The notes beneath the pieces are model-generated. The model was given only the letters and a program-made list of their open reading frames with translations, was not told the origin of the DNA and ran no database searches. Below are positions 1-5,377 of a stretch of DNA of 5,377 bases, piece after piece. Source of the stretch: Phototrophicales bacterium. Its GTDB lineage: Bacteria > Chloroflexota > Anaerolineae > Aggregatilineales > Phototrophicaceae. The stretch covers positions 1-5,377 of the forward strand of contig PGTJ01000196.1 in NCBI GenBank assembly GCA_002794515.1, read 5' to 3'. Both the position numbers and the translations under genes were made by a program. Positions within the stretch are counted from its first letter, which is position 1. Every line of letters begins with the position of its first letter.

Positions 1-426
1 AAAGATGTGCATCTTGGTGATGATGTGGCGGTGGTGCTTGTGCCGATGAATAGCATCACCCCACAAGTGATGATGACCCCTGGTGGCGCTATCCCCACCG
101 TGACCCAAGAACCGAGTTATAACACCCGTTCCACAGAGCCGAATTTTGTTTATGTGGCGGTCGGGTTGGTCGATAATGAACCGAACAAAATCTTTTTGCA
201 ATGGGAAGTGTTGAATGTCGCCAATAACCAAGTGGAATTTGTGGTTGATGGCAAATCAGAATGGGAAGTCGCCCCTGCGATCGCCTTTTATCAGGTGGTG
301 GATGTGCCACAAAATGCCAAAGCGATTAATCTGATTATACGGGTAAATACCGCTTTGGGTTATGTGTATCGCGGGATTGATTTTCCCTTGCCCATCACCA
401 ACACCTTATTCTCATATTTTGACTAA
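1..426 (+). CDS. C-terminal part of an unrecognised protein (5' end outside window)
   Basis: The reading frame is open from the first base and ends at TAA 424-426, so about 141 residues are visible. A GTG at 7-9 could act as a start, but the frame is already open upstream (Lys-Asp) and only six bases precede it, so I read this as a truncated gene. The protein is rich in Val, Ile, Asn and Pro, with alternating hydrophobic stretches (AVVLVPM, FVYVAVGLV, IFLQWEVL, NLIIRV) typical of beta strands. It has no cysteine, no evident membrane helix and no catalytic motif I know. The C-terminus is hydrophobic/aromatic (LFSYFD). It could be a beta-sandwich or accessory domain, but I cannot name a family. 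It ends 3 nt before hypA on the same strand, so the two are probably co-transcribed, which is the only hint of its role. Confidence 0.75.
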   Translation, partial: KDVHLGDDVAVVLVPMNSITPQVMMTPGGAIPTVTQEPSYNTRSTEPNFVYVAVGLVDNEPNKIFLQWEVLNVANNQVEFVVDGKSEWEVAPAIAFYQVVDVPQNAKAINLIIRVNTALGYVYRGIDFPLPITNTLFSYFD

Positions 427-429
427 TCA

Positions 430-762
430 ATGCACGAGTTATCTATCACCCAAGCCATCCTCGACATCGCCCTCAACCATGCTGGTGGGGCAAAAATCAC
501 CGATATTCATCTGGTTATCGGTGATTTAACCAGTTTGGTGGATGAGTGTATTCAATTTTATTGGGATATTATCAGCGAAAATACGAATGCTGTTGGGGCA
601 ATATTGCACTTTAAGCGCATCCCCGCGCAAGCCAAATGCGAGGCATGTGAACGTGAATATGCCATCAAAGAAGAGGGGTTACTCTGCCCCTATTGCCATA
701 GTCACCGTGTGGTCATCATCACAGGCAAAGAATTTTTTGTCGAATCGATCACGGTCGAATAA
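430..762 (+). CDS. hypA: HypA/HybF nickel metallochaperone (hydrogenase maturation)
   Basis: This 110-residue protein has the full HypA layout. It starts MHELSITQAI, where the N-terminal Met-His-Glu is the family's nickel site (His2, with Glu3 conserved), and the need for this exact N-terminus fixes the start at 430. A zinc-ribbon follows with two CxxC pairs at Cys70/Cys73 and Cys86/Cys89. The end resembles the family's usual GxEFxVxSIxVE. The length is close to the usual 110-120 residues. In characterised bacteria HypA works in the cytoplasm with the GTPase HypB to insert Ni(II) into [NiFe]-hydrogenase, and in some species also supplies urease. The start codon lies 3 nt after the upstream stop and has no clear Shine-Dalgarno sequence, so translational coupling is likely. 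No hydrogenase subunit or other hyp gene lies in the window; such genes may lie upstream. Its stop is 4 nt from the stop of the converging kinase gene. Confidence 0.95.
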   Translation: MHELSITQAILDIALNHAGGAKITDIHLVIGDLTSLVDECIQFYWDIISENTNAVGAILHFKRIPAQAKCEACEREYAIKEEGLLCPYCHSHRVVIITGKEFFVESITVE

Positions 763-766
763 TCAT

Positions 767-2518
767 TCAGCTTGGTACATAGGGGATAATCACCCGAAAT
801 TCAGAACCAATCCCCTCTTGGCTATGGAATTCGATTCGCCCACCATGCAACTGCACACATTCTTGGGCGACCGTCAACCCCAACCCGCCACCATGATGCG
901 CGGGTGGCACATTTTTAGCCCGAAACAACGGCTCAAAAATATGCGGTTGGTCATCGATAGGGATGCCAATGCCTTCATCTTTTACTGAGAAAACGATGGT
1001 ATTCCCGTCTCGAAATAACCGACATAAGATGGTCGTCCCTTGCGCCGAATAATCGACCGCATTCCTCAAAATAGCGGGAATAATATATTTGAGCAAGCGG
1101 GTATCAATGAGATGTGGCTCACTCGATAGGGTATCTTCGAGGATGAGTTGATGATACATGGCACGCCCATCCCGAAAACGATTGATGACATCATTCACAT
1201 AACGCCGAATATGGTCTGAGATAGGATGAAAGCCCATCTGCGACATTTGATTATTCATGATGAGCGCCATGTCATCGAGTGTATCGCGCAATTGGATAAT
1301 TTGTGTTTGGATAATCCGCAGGCGCTTATCTTTTTCTTCATCGCTCATTCTATCTTTATACCGTTGGAGCATCTCGCTGGCGAGCAAAATGGATGCCAAC
1401 GGATTACGAAATTCGTGCATCACCGAATTCATAAAATAAGTACGCGTGGCATTCACCTCTTTTTCATGCTCCAATGCCTGTTCTAAGCGCCGCTTTTCGC
1501 GTTCCACCTCTTGTGCATGATAAAGTGGTGTGACATCCATCGCTGTACCATAGCGAATCATGCCCTCTGGGGTAGAGACTGTTTGTGACATAACTTGCAA
1601 CCAGATGACATGTCCATCTCGATGAATATAGCGATACGTGTTTGAGGCGATGATATTGGGCATAAGCGCCTTTTGTTGGGCATAAAAACGGGCTTTATCC
1701 TCTGGATGAACCAGTTTGTCGAACCAATAATCAACCTTTTCCTCTTTTCCAAATGGATAGCCAAATAAAGCACTAAAATCGCCAAAAATGGGGCGCATTG
1801 TTCGCTCACCTTCATTCGGTATCTCTATGATATACGCATACAACCCCACATGTTTCATGATTGTTTGGAGCAACAAGGCTTGTTCTCGGATTTCATGATT
1901 GAGGATATTTTCATGGCTCAGCACATCCATCACAAATTGCGAGAGCAACTTCTCATCAGGTGAATGAAGGGTATAAGTTTGGCGAGCCTGTTGCAATTGG
2001 GCAAGGCGCTCTGGGCGATAATGCGCCACAACCCGTTCCAAAATATCTAATGTTTGGGCGATATGCGCCCTATCAAATGTCCAGATGGTATCGAATTGGC
2101 GGTCTGCTTCGATCGAGACCTGTTGTAGTGTATCTTGCCCACATAATAACACCGAAAATGAGTCGGATAAGATGAGCAAGAACCACTCCTGACGCAACGG
2201 ATCGCCTTCTGCCAATTCGATGTGTAATTGTTGGGCATGACTTTCGGGTGGCAAAGGTTTGCCAGCGAAAACACACACTTGTAGGGCGATGTGTGTTAAT
2301 TCTGCATAGCGATGTGCTTCTTCGCGCCAATGCGATGACTCTTGAAAACCCGTGAAGAGCATGGCAGGAATTTTATTTTTGAGGATGGTATCTTCAAGTG
2401 TATGCGACAAATGCACCAATATGCTCTTGGTACAACGCACGATAGGCAATTCTGTGGAGATGTGTTGACGAAGCATATCGAACAGCGAATGTTGCAATGA
2501 AGATGCAGATTTAGACAT
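767..2518 (-). CDS. DICT-PAS sensor histidine kinase, soluble
   Basis: This 583-residue protein has no membrane segment, so it is predicted to be cytoplasmic. Residues ~10-130 match the DICT sensory domain (found in diguanylate cyclases and two-component proteins): LSHTLED at 37-43, GFQESSHW at 57-64, then RYAEL and a VFAG strand. Residues ~217-335 form a PAS domain with the PAS/PAC signatures FGYP, HPED (271-274) and HRDGHVIWL. A short coiled coil (~336-360) leads to HisKA with the phospho-acceptor His368 in HEFRNPL. The HATPase_c domain follows: N-box Asn486, G1 DEGIGIP (514-520), F-box IFEPLF, G2 GGGLGL (543-548). All catalytic motifs look intact, so it should autophosphorylate; the DICT and PAS signals are unknown. 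There is no receiver domain or adjacent response regulator, making it an orphan kinase. The start is ATG at 2518, not the in-frame TTG at 2533, because GAGGAG lies 7 nt upstream of the ATG and overlaps the TTG. The gene is divergent from the VWA gene. Confidence 0.93.
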   Translation of the reverse strand: MSKSASSLQHSLFDMLRQHISTELPIVRCTKSILVHLSHTLEDTILKNKIPAMLFTGFQESSHWREEAHRYAELTHIALQVCVFAGKPLPPESHAQQLHIELAEGDPLRQEWFLLILSDSFSVLLCGQDTLQQVSIEADRQFDTIWTFDRAHIAQTLDILERVVAHYRPERLAQLQQARQTYTLHSPDEKLLSQFVMDVLSHENILNHEIREQALLLQTIMKHVGLYAYIIEIPNEGERTMRPIFGDFSALFGYPFGKEEKVDYWFDKLVHPEDKARFYAQQKALMPNIIASNTYRYIHRDGHVIWLQVMSQTVSTPEGMIRYGTAMDVTPLYHAQEVEREKRRLEQALEHEKEVNATRTYFMNSVMHEFRNPLASILLASEMLQRYKDRMSDEEKDKRLRIIQTQIIQLRDTLDDMALIMNNQMSQMGFHPISDHIRRYVNDVINRFRDGRAMYHQLILEDTLSSEPHLIDTRLLKYIIPAILRNAVDYSAQGTTILCRLFRDGNTIVFSVKDEGIGIPIDDQPHIFEPLFRAKNVPPAHHGGGLGLTVAQECVQLHGGRIEFHSQEGIGSEFRVIIPYVPS

Positions 2519-2525
2519 TAAAAAT

Positions 2526-2531
2526 CTCCTC
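2526..2531 (-). promoter_or_regulatory. Shine-Dalgarno site deciding the kinase start
   Basis: On the - strand this reads GAGGAG, 7 nt before ATG 2518-2516. An in-frame TTG at 2533-2531 would extend the protein by five residues but overlaps this site, so the ATG is the better start. Confidence 0.85.
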
Positions 2532-2543
2532 AATACAAGGCAA

Positions 2544-2552
2544 ATGATAACA
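2544..2552 (-). promoter_or_regulatory. Possible extended -10 promoter element for the kinase gene
   Basis: On the - strand this reads TGTTATCAT, which fits an extended -10 (TGnTATAAT with one mismatch). Transcription would begin near 2537 and give a leader of about 19 nt that contains the GAGGAG site. The -35 position shows no good match. It coincides with the outer box of the inverted repeat, so it may be part of a regulator site instead. Confidence 0.3.
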
Positions 2553-2600
2553 TATCACACCATCAAATGCTTGTATCTTGATGCAAATTGGGGTTATCAT
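2544..2600. repeat. Two-part inverted repeat in divergent promoter region (candidate operator pair)
   Basis: The motif TTGATG-N9-GTTATCAT occurs on the + strand at 2578-2600 and on the - strand at 2566-2544. All 14 fixed bases match and the 9-nt gap is the same, while the gap bases differ. The copies are separated by 11 nt (2567-2577), symmetric about 2572, and each points toward the nearer gene. A further TTATCAT at 2605-2611 repeats the outer element on the + strand, 11 bp after the copy at 2594-2600. The TTGATG to TATCAT distance (11 nt) is too short for a sigma-70 -35/-10 pair. Each unit is therefore more likely a regulator site, or a -10-like outer box combined with an activator box. The regulator is unknown. 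Confidence 0.55.
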
Positions 2601-2664
2601 CTAATTATCATGATTATGCCCTAAAATGGACATATCAACAAAAAGTGAATAAAAAGGATGTCAC

Positions 2665-4047
2665 ATGGATAAGCGGATGGTAGAATTTATACGGGCATTA
2701 CGGGCGGCAGGGGTACGCATCTCACTGGCAGAAAGCCAAGATGCCGTTTATGGAGTAGATGAAGTGGGTGTAGATAACCAGAATCACTTCAAATCGACAC
2801 TGAAAAGCACGCTGGTCAAAGAAGCACATGACCATCAGATATTCGATTATTTCTATCCGTTGTTCTTCGCCTCGAATGTCCCGCCCCTGCAAAACATCCC
2901 CGATAACCTCTCACCAGAAGAACAAGAGATGCTCCAACAAGCGCTACGCTCATTGGTAGGGTTAGATCAAGCCCTGCAAGATTTGCTCAGACAATTATTA
3001 GAAGGGCAAGCCTTTAGCCAAGAACAACTCGACCAAATGGGCGAAGATGCAGGCTTAAACCAAGCCGACCAAATGTATCAACGTCCATGGTTTGAACGTC
3101 GGATGAACCAGCAAGCACAACTGGAACGACTCCGCCAATTATTGGAGCAATTGCTGGAACAACTGCAAGCGATGGGCATGAGCCAAGAGAAGATCGATGA
3201 ATTGCGCGAGATGATGCAAGAGAACATGCAGGGGTTATCTGATCAAATCTCCAATTATGTCGGCAGTTCGGTCGCCCAACAAATGGCGCAACAAGAACCA
3301 GAACCCAAAGCCGATATATCCGACATCCCGTTTTCGCGCCTGAGCCAATCAGATATTGACCAAATTCGAGATGAAATTCGGCGCTTGGCGGCGAAACTGC
3401 GTAGTCGGGCATCATTACGACAAAAACGCGCCAAAACAGGCACACCCGACCCGCGTCGTACCATCCGCGCCAATTTGCGCTATGGTGGCACACCGATTGA
3501 ACTCAAGACGCGCACCCGTCATAAAAAGCCCGCGCTGGTGGTGATATGCGATGTGAGTACATCGGTACGTTATTGCACAGAATTTTTGCTCACCCTCATT
3601 TATGAACTACAAGACCAAGTGGCTCGCACCAATAGCTTCATCTTCATCAGCGATTTGGTGGATATTAGCATGGAATTCAAAGAACACGAACCCCGCGAGG
3701 CGGTGCAACGGGTGATGAACCACAACCGTCCGGGTTATTATAACACCGATTTGGGCAACAGCCTGAACACCTTCAAGCGCGACCATATGGGTCTCATCAC
3801 CAGTCGGACGACGGTCATCATTTTGGGTGATGGACGCAACAATTATAACAACCCGCGCATTGATATTGCCCAAGAAATCCAACGTAAAGCACGCCGGCTC
3901 ATTTGGTTTTGTCCTGAACCACGTAGCCAATGGGGGACGGGCGATAGCGATATGCACCTGTATGCCGTCAATTCTGATGGGGTATATTATGTGAATACAC
4001 TGAACGATCTAGCCAATGCTGTCGATTCAATTTTAGCTGATGGATGA
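2665..4047 (+). CDS. VWA domain protein, CoxE-like
   Basis: This 460-residue soluble protein has an N-terminus (FIRALRAAGVRISLAESQDAV, residues 8-28) characteristic of CoxE-like VWA proteins. A Gln/Glu/Leu-rich segment at ~84-240 is probably coiled coil. A basic linker (~240-290) follows, with the conserved-looking RRTIRANLRYGG. The VWA fold spans ~288-455: MIDAS motif DVSTS (Asp296, Ser298, Ser300), the second metal-site region around Thr361-Asp362 (NTDLGNSL), and GDGRNNY with Asp389. The metal-binding residues appear intact. In CoxE-type systems the VWA protein works with a MoxR/CoxD AAA+ ATPase in assembly or metal insertion of enzymes, but no such ATPase lies in this window, so the client is unknown. 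ATG 2665 has AAAGGA at 2653-2658, 6 nt away. The gene is monocistronic in view: it diverges from the histidine kinase and ends at a hairpin. No signal peptide or membrane segment is seen. Confidence 0.9.
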   Translation: MDKRMVEFIRALRAAGVRISLAESQDAVYGVDEVGVDNQNHFKSTLKSTLVKEAHDHQIFDYFYPLFFASNVPPLQNIPDNLSPEEQEMLQQALRSLVGLDQALQDLLRQLLEGQAFSQEQLDQMGEDAGLNQADQMYQRPWFERRMNQQAQLERLRQLLEQLLEQLQAMGMSQEKIDELREMMQENMQGLSDQISNYVGSSVAQQMAQQEPEPKADISDIPFSRLSQSDIDQIRDEIRRLAAKLRSRASLRQKRAKTGTPDPRRTIRANLRYGGTPIELKTRTRHKKPALVVICDVSTSVRYCTEFLLTLIYELQDQVARTNSFIFISDLVDISMEFKEHEPREAVQRVMNHNRPGYYNTDLGNSLNTFKRDHMGLITSRTTVIILGDGRNNYNNPRIDIAQEIQRKARRLIWFCPEPRSQWGTGDSDMHLYAVNSDGVYYVNTLNDLANAVDSILADG

Positions 4048-4049
4048 GG

Positions 4050-4078
4050 TTCGTTAGGGGGTATTACCCCCTAGCGAA
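4050..4078. terminator. Bidirectional hairpin between converging genes
   Basis: The two 12-nt arms (4050-4061 and 4067-4078) pair fully with a single G-U wobble and enclose the loop TATTA. Five consecutive G-C pairs lie next to the loop. It sits 2 nt after the VWA stop and 4 nt beyond the stop of the converging membrane-protein gene, so it can serve both strands. Neither side has a real T-run, so it may act as an unusual intrinsic terminator or as a 3'-end stabiliser. Confidence 0.7.
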
Positions 4079-4082
4079 TAAT

Positions 4083-4466
4083 CTATACCCAGCCGTTGAC
4101 CAGTTGCACACCGACAAATATCAACACACCGACCGCTACAATGCTGGCTAATCCACCCTGATAGCGGATTTTATCGGCGCGTTTTTTGAGCGGGACATAC
4201 CCATGCGCCACAGCGAGGACGATGGTCATTACACCCGCATGTGACCATTGTATCCCCGAATATTGTCCCAAAACCACCAGTAGCAAAATACCGAGCAACC
4301 ATTGCAACCCAACCAACCCCGCCCATGATGCCACGATGATATGGGTGCGTTTGTCGTATGCCAGATTTTGAATGTAGCGCACCAATAACCAGACAAATGC
4401 CACCGCCGTCATCAATACAACCAACCAACGTAAACCCGAATGGGCTTCATAGATAAACTTTTCCAT
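4083..4466 (-). CDS. Conserved-type small integral membrane protein, four helices
   Basis: This 127-residue protein is mostly hydrophobic, with four predicted membrane helices at about 12-33, 42-66, 73-91 and 104-124. The short loops after helix 1 (YDKR) and helix 3 (PLKKRADKIR) are basic, which by the positive-inside rule puts both ends outside. Histidines sit at or near helix ends: His9 in EAHSGLRW, His76 in WSHAG, His88 in VAHGY. That pattern would suit haem or metal binding, as in four-helix b-type cytochromes, but this is inference and I do not recognise a characterised family. The start is ATG 4466, which has AGGAGG 8 nt upstream; a GTG at 4469 with 5-nt spacing would add one residue. 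It lies 39 nt downstream of the toxin gene on the same strand, so read-through from the toxin-antitoxin operon is possible, though its strong ribosome binding site suggests independent expression. Confidence 0.85.
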   Translation of the reverse strand: MEKFIYEAHSGLRWLVVLMTAVAFVWLLVRYIQNLAYDKRTHIIVASWAGLVGLQWLLGILLLVVLGQYSGIQWSHAGVMTIVLAVAHGYVPLKKRADKIRYQGGLASIVAVGVLIFVGVQLVNGWV

Positions 4467-4474
4467 CACAAATT

Positions 4475-4480
4475 CCTCCT
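4475..4480 (-). promoter_or_regulatory. Strong Shine-Dalgarno site of the membrane protein gene
   Basis: On the - strand this reads AGGAGG, 8 nt from ATG 4466 and 5 nt from the in-frame GTG 4469. The longer, more typical spacing favours the ATG. It is the best ribosome binding site in the window, unlike the weak ones of the adjacent toxin-antitoxin genes. Confidence 0.85.
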
Positions 4481-4505
4481 ATGTGAAAAATTTCCTTTAT
4501 CTATT

Positions 4506-4892
4506 TTACCGCATCGGGGTGCTATTCGTCCGTAGCCAATCGGCGATGACTGTCCAATCGGTCTCCCCTTGCGCGATTTTCAGCACAAAGTCCAGCGCCT
4601 CGTGTGCATCCCATGTGACCGTGTAGCCATTCAATTGCAAAAATAAGATGGTCGCCACGACTGATGTGCGCTTGTTGCCATCGACAAAGGCATGATTGCG
4701 CGACAGCGAATGAAATAACGCCGCCGCTTTGTCGTGAATGGTCGGATAGGCATCCTCGCCGAAAGCGCTGGTCATCGGACGCAACACAGCAGATTCCAAC
4801 AAATCCACATCACGCAATTGTGAGCGCCCGCCGATGAGTTCCTCATTGATGATGATCAATTCTACAACGTTCAGATAACGAATATCGGTCAT
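4506..4892 (-). CDS. Doc-family (Fic-fold) toxin
   Basis: This 128-residue protein carries the Doc/death-on-curing core HAFVDGNKRT (His67, Phe69, Asp71, Gly72, Asn73, Lys74, Arg75). The family pattern is HxFxD(A/G)NKR; Lys replaces the second Gly of AMP-transferring Fic proteins (GNGR). P1 Doc, the model member, uses this altered site to phosphorylate EF-Tu and stop translation. The start of the protein (IRYLNVVELIIINEELIGG) and the segment LLESAVLRP (31-39) are also typical. I choose ATG 4892 because it gives the usual family N-terminus and lies 1 nt after the antitoxin stop (TGA-T-ATG). An upstream in-frame ATG at 4913 would add seven residues and overlap the antitoxin by 20 nt; neither start has a good ribosome binding site. 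Translation is probably coupled to the antitoxin. The gene looks intact, with length near the family's ~125 residues. Confidence 0.93.
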   Translation of the reverse strand: MTDIRYLNVVELIIINEELIGGRSQLRDVDLLESAVLRPMTSAFGEDAYPTIHDKAAALFHSLSRNHAFVDGNKRTSVVATILFLQLNGYTVTWDAHEALDFVLKIAQGETDWTVIADWLRTNSTPMR

Positions 4893-4893
4893 A

Positions 4894-5094
4894 TCACCGT
4901 TTATCCAATTCATCCAAAAGCCATTGATGTGTTTGGATGAGGTCGCGCACCTTCATCCGAAATGCTGTCTCGTCTGTCTCGCGCTCGACATATTGGGCGA
5001 TGGCATCTTTGAGGATGTCGGGTATTTCTCGCCCTTGTTTTTTGGCGATTTCTTGCAGTTGTAAGACCAATCGTGTCTCGAGTTGAATATCCAT
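4894..5094 (-). CDS. Antitoxin of Doc-type module, ribbon-helix-helix-like
   Basis: This 66-residue protein lies directly upstream of the Doc-like toxin, which is the usual place for the antitoxin. Residues 1-38 fit a ribbon-helix-helix DNA-binding domain: a short strand (MDIQLETRL), helix (VLQLQEIAKKQG), turn (REIP), second helix (DILKDAIAQYVERE). Residues ~39-66 are charged and helical (ending WLLDELDKR) and would be the toxin-binding tail. In such modules the antitoxin blocks the Fic active site and represses its own operon. It does not look like classical Phd, which has a different fold, although Phd is the partner of P1 Doc; RHH-like partners for Doc-type toxins are a plausible variation. 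ATG 5094 is preceded only by a weak GGAT 5 nt upstream. The fold is judged by eye from the hydrophobic pattern. Confidence 0.85.
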   Translation of the reverse strand: MDIQLETRLVLQLQEIAKKQGREIPDILKDAIAQYVERETDETAFRMKVRDLIQTHQWLLDELDKR

Positions 5095-5128
5095 AGGGTA
5101 TCCGTGTATGATGAATGATAGTCAGTAA

Positions 5129-5148
5129 AGATACGATTTATCGTGTCT
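5129..5148. promoter_or_regulatory. Near-palindrome, candidate operator of the toxin-antitoxin operon
   Basis: The arms AGATACGA (5129-5136) and TCGTGTCT (5141-5148) are inverted repeats with one mismatch (G-T), separated by TTTA. AGATAC also pairs perfectly with GTATCT at 5153-5158. The site lies 35 nt upstream of the antitoxin ATG and 24 nt upstream of the GTPase ATG. An autoregulatory RHH antitoxin would be expected to bind here, but a regulator of the GTPase gene is an alternative. No clear -35/-10 pair was seen on either strand. Confidence 0.4.
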
Positions 5149-5171
5149 ACCTGTATCTAAAGGAAAAAATC

Positions 5172-5377
5172 ATGTTTCAACAAAATCCGATTCCCGTCAC
5201 CATTTTAACAGGCTTTTTAGGCGCGGGCAAAACCACCCTGCTCAATCATGTGCTGAATAGCCCACATGGGTTACGGGTGGCGGTGCTGGTCAACGATTTT
5301 GGCGCGATCAACATCGATGCCCAGTTGGTGGTCGAAGCGCGAGAAGAAGACACCATTGAATTATCCAATGGCTGTAT
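5172..5377 (+). CDS. G3E-family GTPase, CobW/COG0523 type (3' end outside window)
   Basis: The 68 visible residues are the N-terminus of a CobW/COG0523 GTPase. They show the Walker A GFLGAGKTT (residues 14-22, Lys20), the Switch-region strand VAVLVNDFGAINID (36-49, matching the family's NEFG-ID motif), and ELSNGC ending at Cys68. That Cys is the first cysteine of the family's metal-binding CxCC, which continues past the window edge. Family members are cytoplasmic GTP-dependent metal chaperones for Zn, Co, Fe or similar; which metal cannot be told from this part. It is not HypB, which has a different switch and lacks ELSNGC. The start ATG 5172 has AAAGGA at 5159-5164, 7 nt upstream. It is transcribed divergently from the toxin-antitoxin operon, with 77 nt between them. 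Confidence 0.95.
   Translation, partial: MFQQNPIPVTILTGFLGAGKTTLLNHVLNSPHGLRVAVLVNDFGAINIDAQLVVEAREEDTIELSNGC

Noticed and set aside
277..284. GCGATCGC, the cyanobacterial HIP1 octamer
   Set aside because: I found one copy only; a single copy may be chance, so it does not establish a cyanobacterial origin.
542..988. Open + strand frame of 148 codons
   Set aside because: It overlaps hypA in another frame and the antisense of the kinase gene, both with clear family motifs. It shows no motif of its own.
2519..2533. TTG start giving a 588-residue kinase
   Set aside because: The TTG overlaps the GAGGAG site that serves the ATG at 2518.
2578..2600. TTGATG and TATCAT read as a sigma-70 -35/-10 promoter
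   Set aside because: The 11-nt spacing is far shorter than the usual 16-18 nt, so the boxes are treated as a regulator motif instead.
3014..3493. Open - strand frame of 159 codons antisense to the VWA gene
   Set aside because: Shadow of the strongly supported VWA frame; its sequence has no recognisable domain.
3607..3957. Open - strand frame of 116 codons antisense to the VWA domain
   Set aside because: Lies opposite the MIDAS-containing coding region and has no motif or ribosome binding site supporting it.
430..5377. hypA and the G3E GTPase as a HypA-HypB pair
   Set aside because: The GTPase has CobW/COG0523 motifs (NDFG, ELSNGC), not HypB ones, and lies about 4.4 kb away behind genes on the other strand.

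Overview
The window (5,377 bases, mid GC, densely coded) is an ordinary-looking bacterial chromosome segment with small gene clusters on both strands. It contains no rRNA, tRNA, IS element or CRISPR array that I can see. The combination of a DICT-PAS histidine kinase, a CoxE-type VWA protein and Q-rich proteins would fit Chloroflexota (Anaerolineae-like) or possibly a cyanobacterium. No marker gene is present, so this placement is a low-confidence guess.

Layout: (1) On the + strand, the 3' end of an unrecognised, probably beta-rich protein (1-426) is followed after 3 nt by hypA, a nickel metallochaperone with MHE and two CxxC pairs (430-762). (2) Converging on hypA with a 4-nt gap is a - strand cytoplasmic sensor histidine kinase with a DICT-PAS-HisKA-HATPase architecture (767-2518). 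Its true start is an ATG behind a GAGGAG ribosome binding site. (3) A 146-bp divergent intergenic region (2519-2664) carries a two-part inverted repeat, TTGATG-N9-GTTATCAT, present once facing each flanking gene. (4) A + strand CoxE-like VWA protein (2665-4047) is followed by a strong 12-bp hairpin (4050-4078). That hairpin is shared with the converging - strand gene for a four-helix membrane protein (4083-4466). (5) Upstream of that gene, also on the - strand, is a toxin-antitoxin pair: a ribbon-helix-helix-like antitoxin (4894-5094) and a Doc/Fic-fold toxin (4506-4892). (6) A short divergent region with a near-palindrome (5129-5148) leads into the 5' end of a + strand CobW/COG0523 G3E GTPase (5172 to the window edge).

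Functional links: hypA and the G3E GTPase are both metal-trafficking genes, but they lie at opposite ends of the window and no hydrogenase, urease or cobalamin gene is visible. The kinase and the VWA gene share a divergent regulatory region and may be co-regulated; neither has its usual partner (response regulator, MoxR-type ATPase) in the window. The toxin and antitoxin are clearly one operon. I see no strong evidence of a wholly new system. The best leads are the inverted two-part motif between the kinase and VWA genes and the orphan kinase/VWA pairing.
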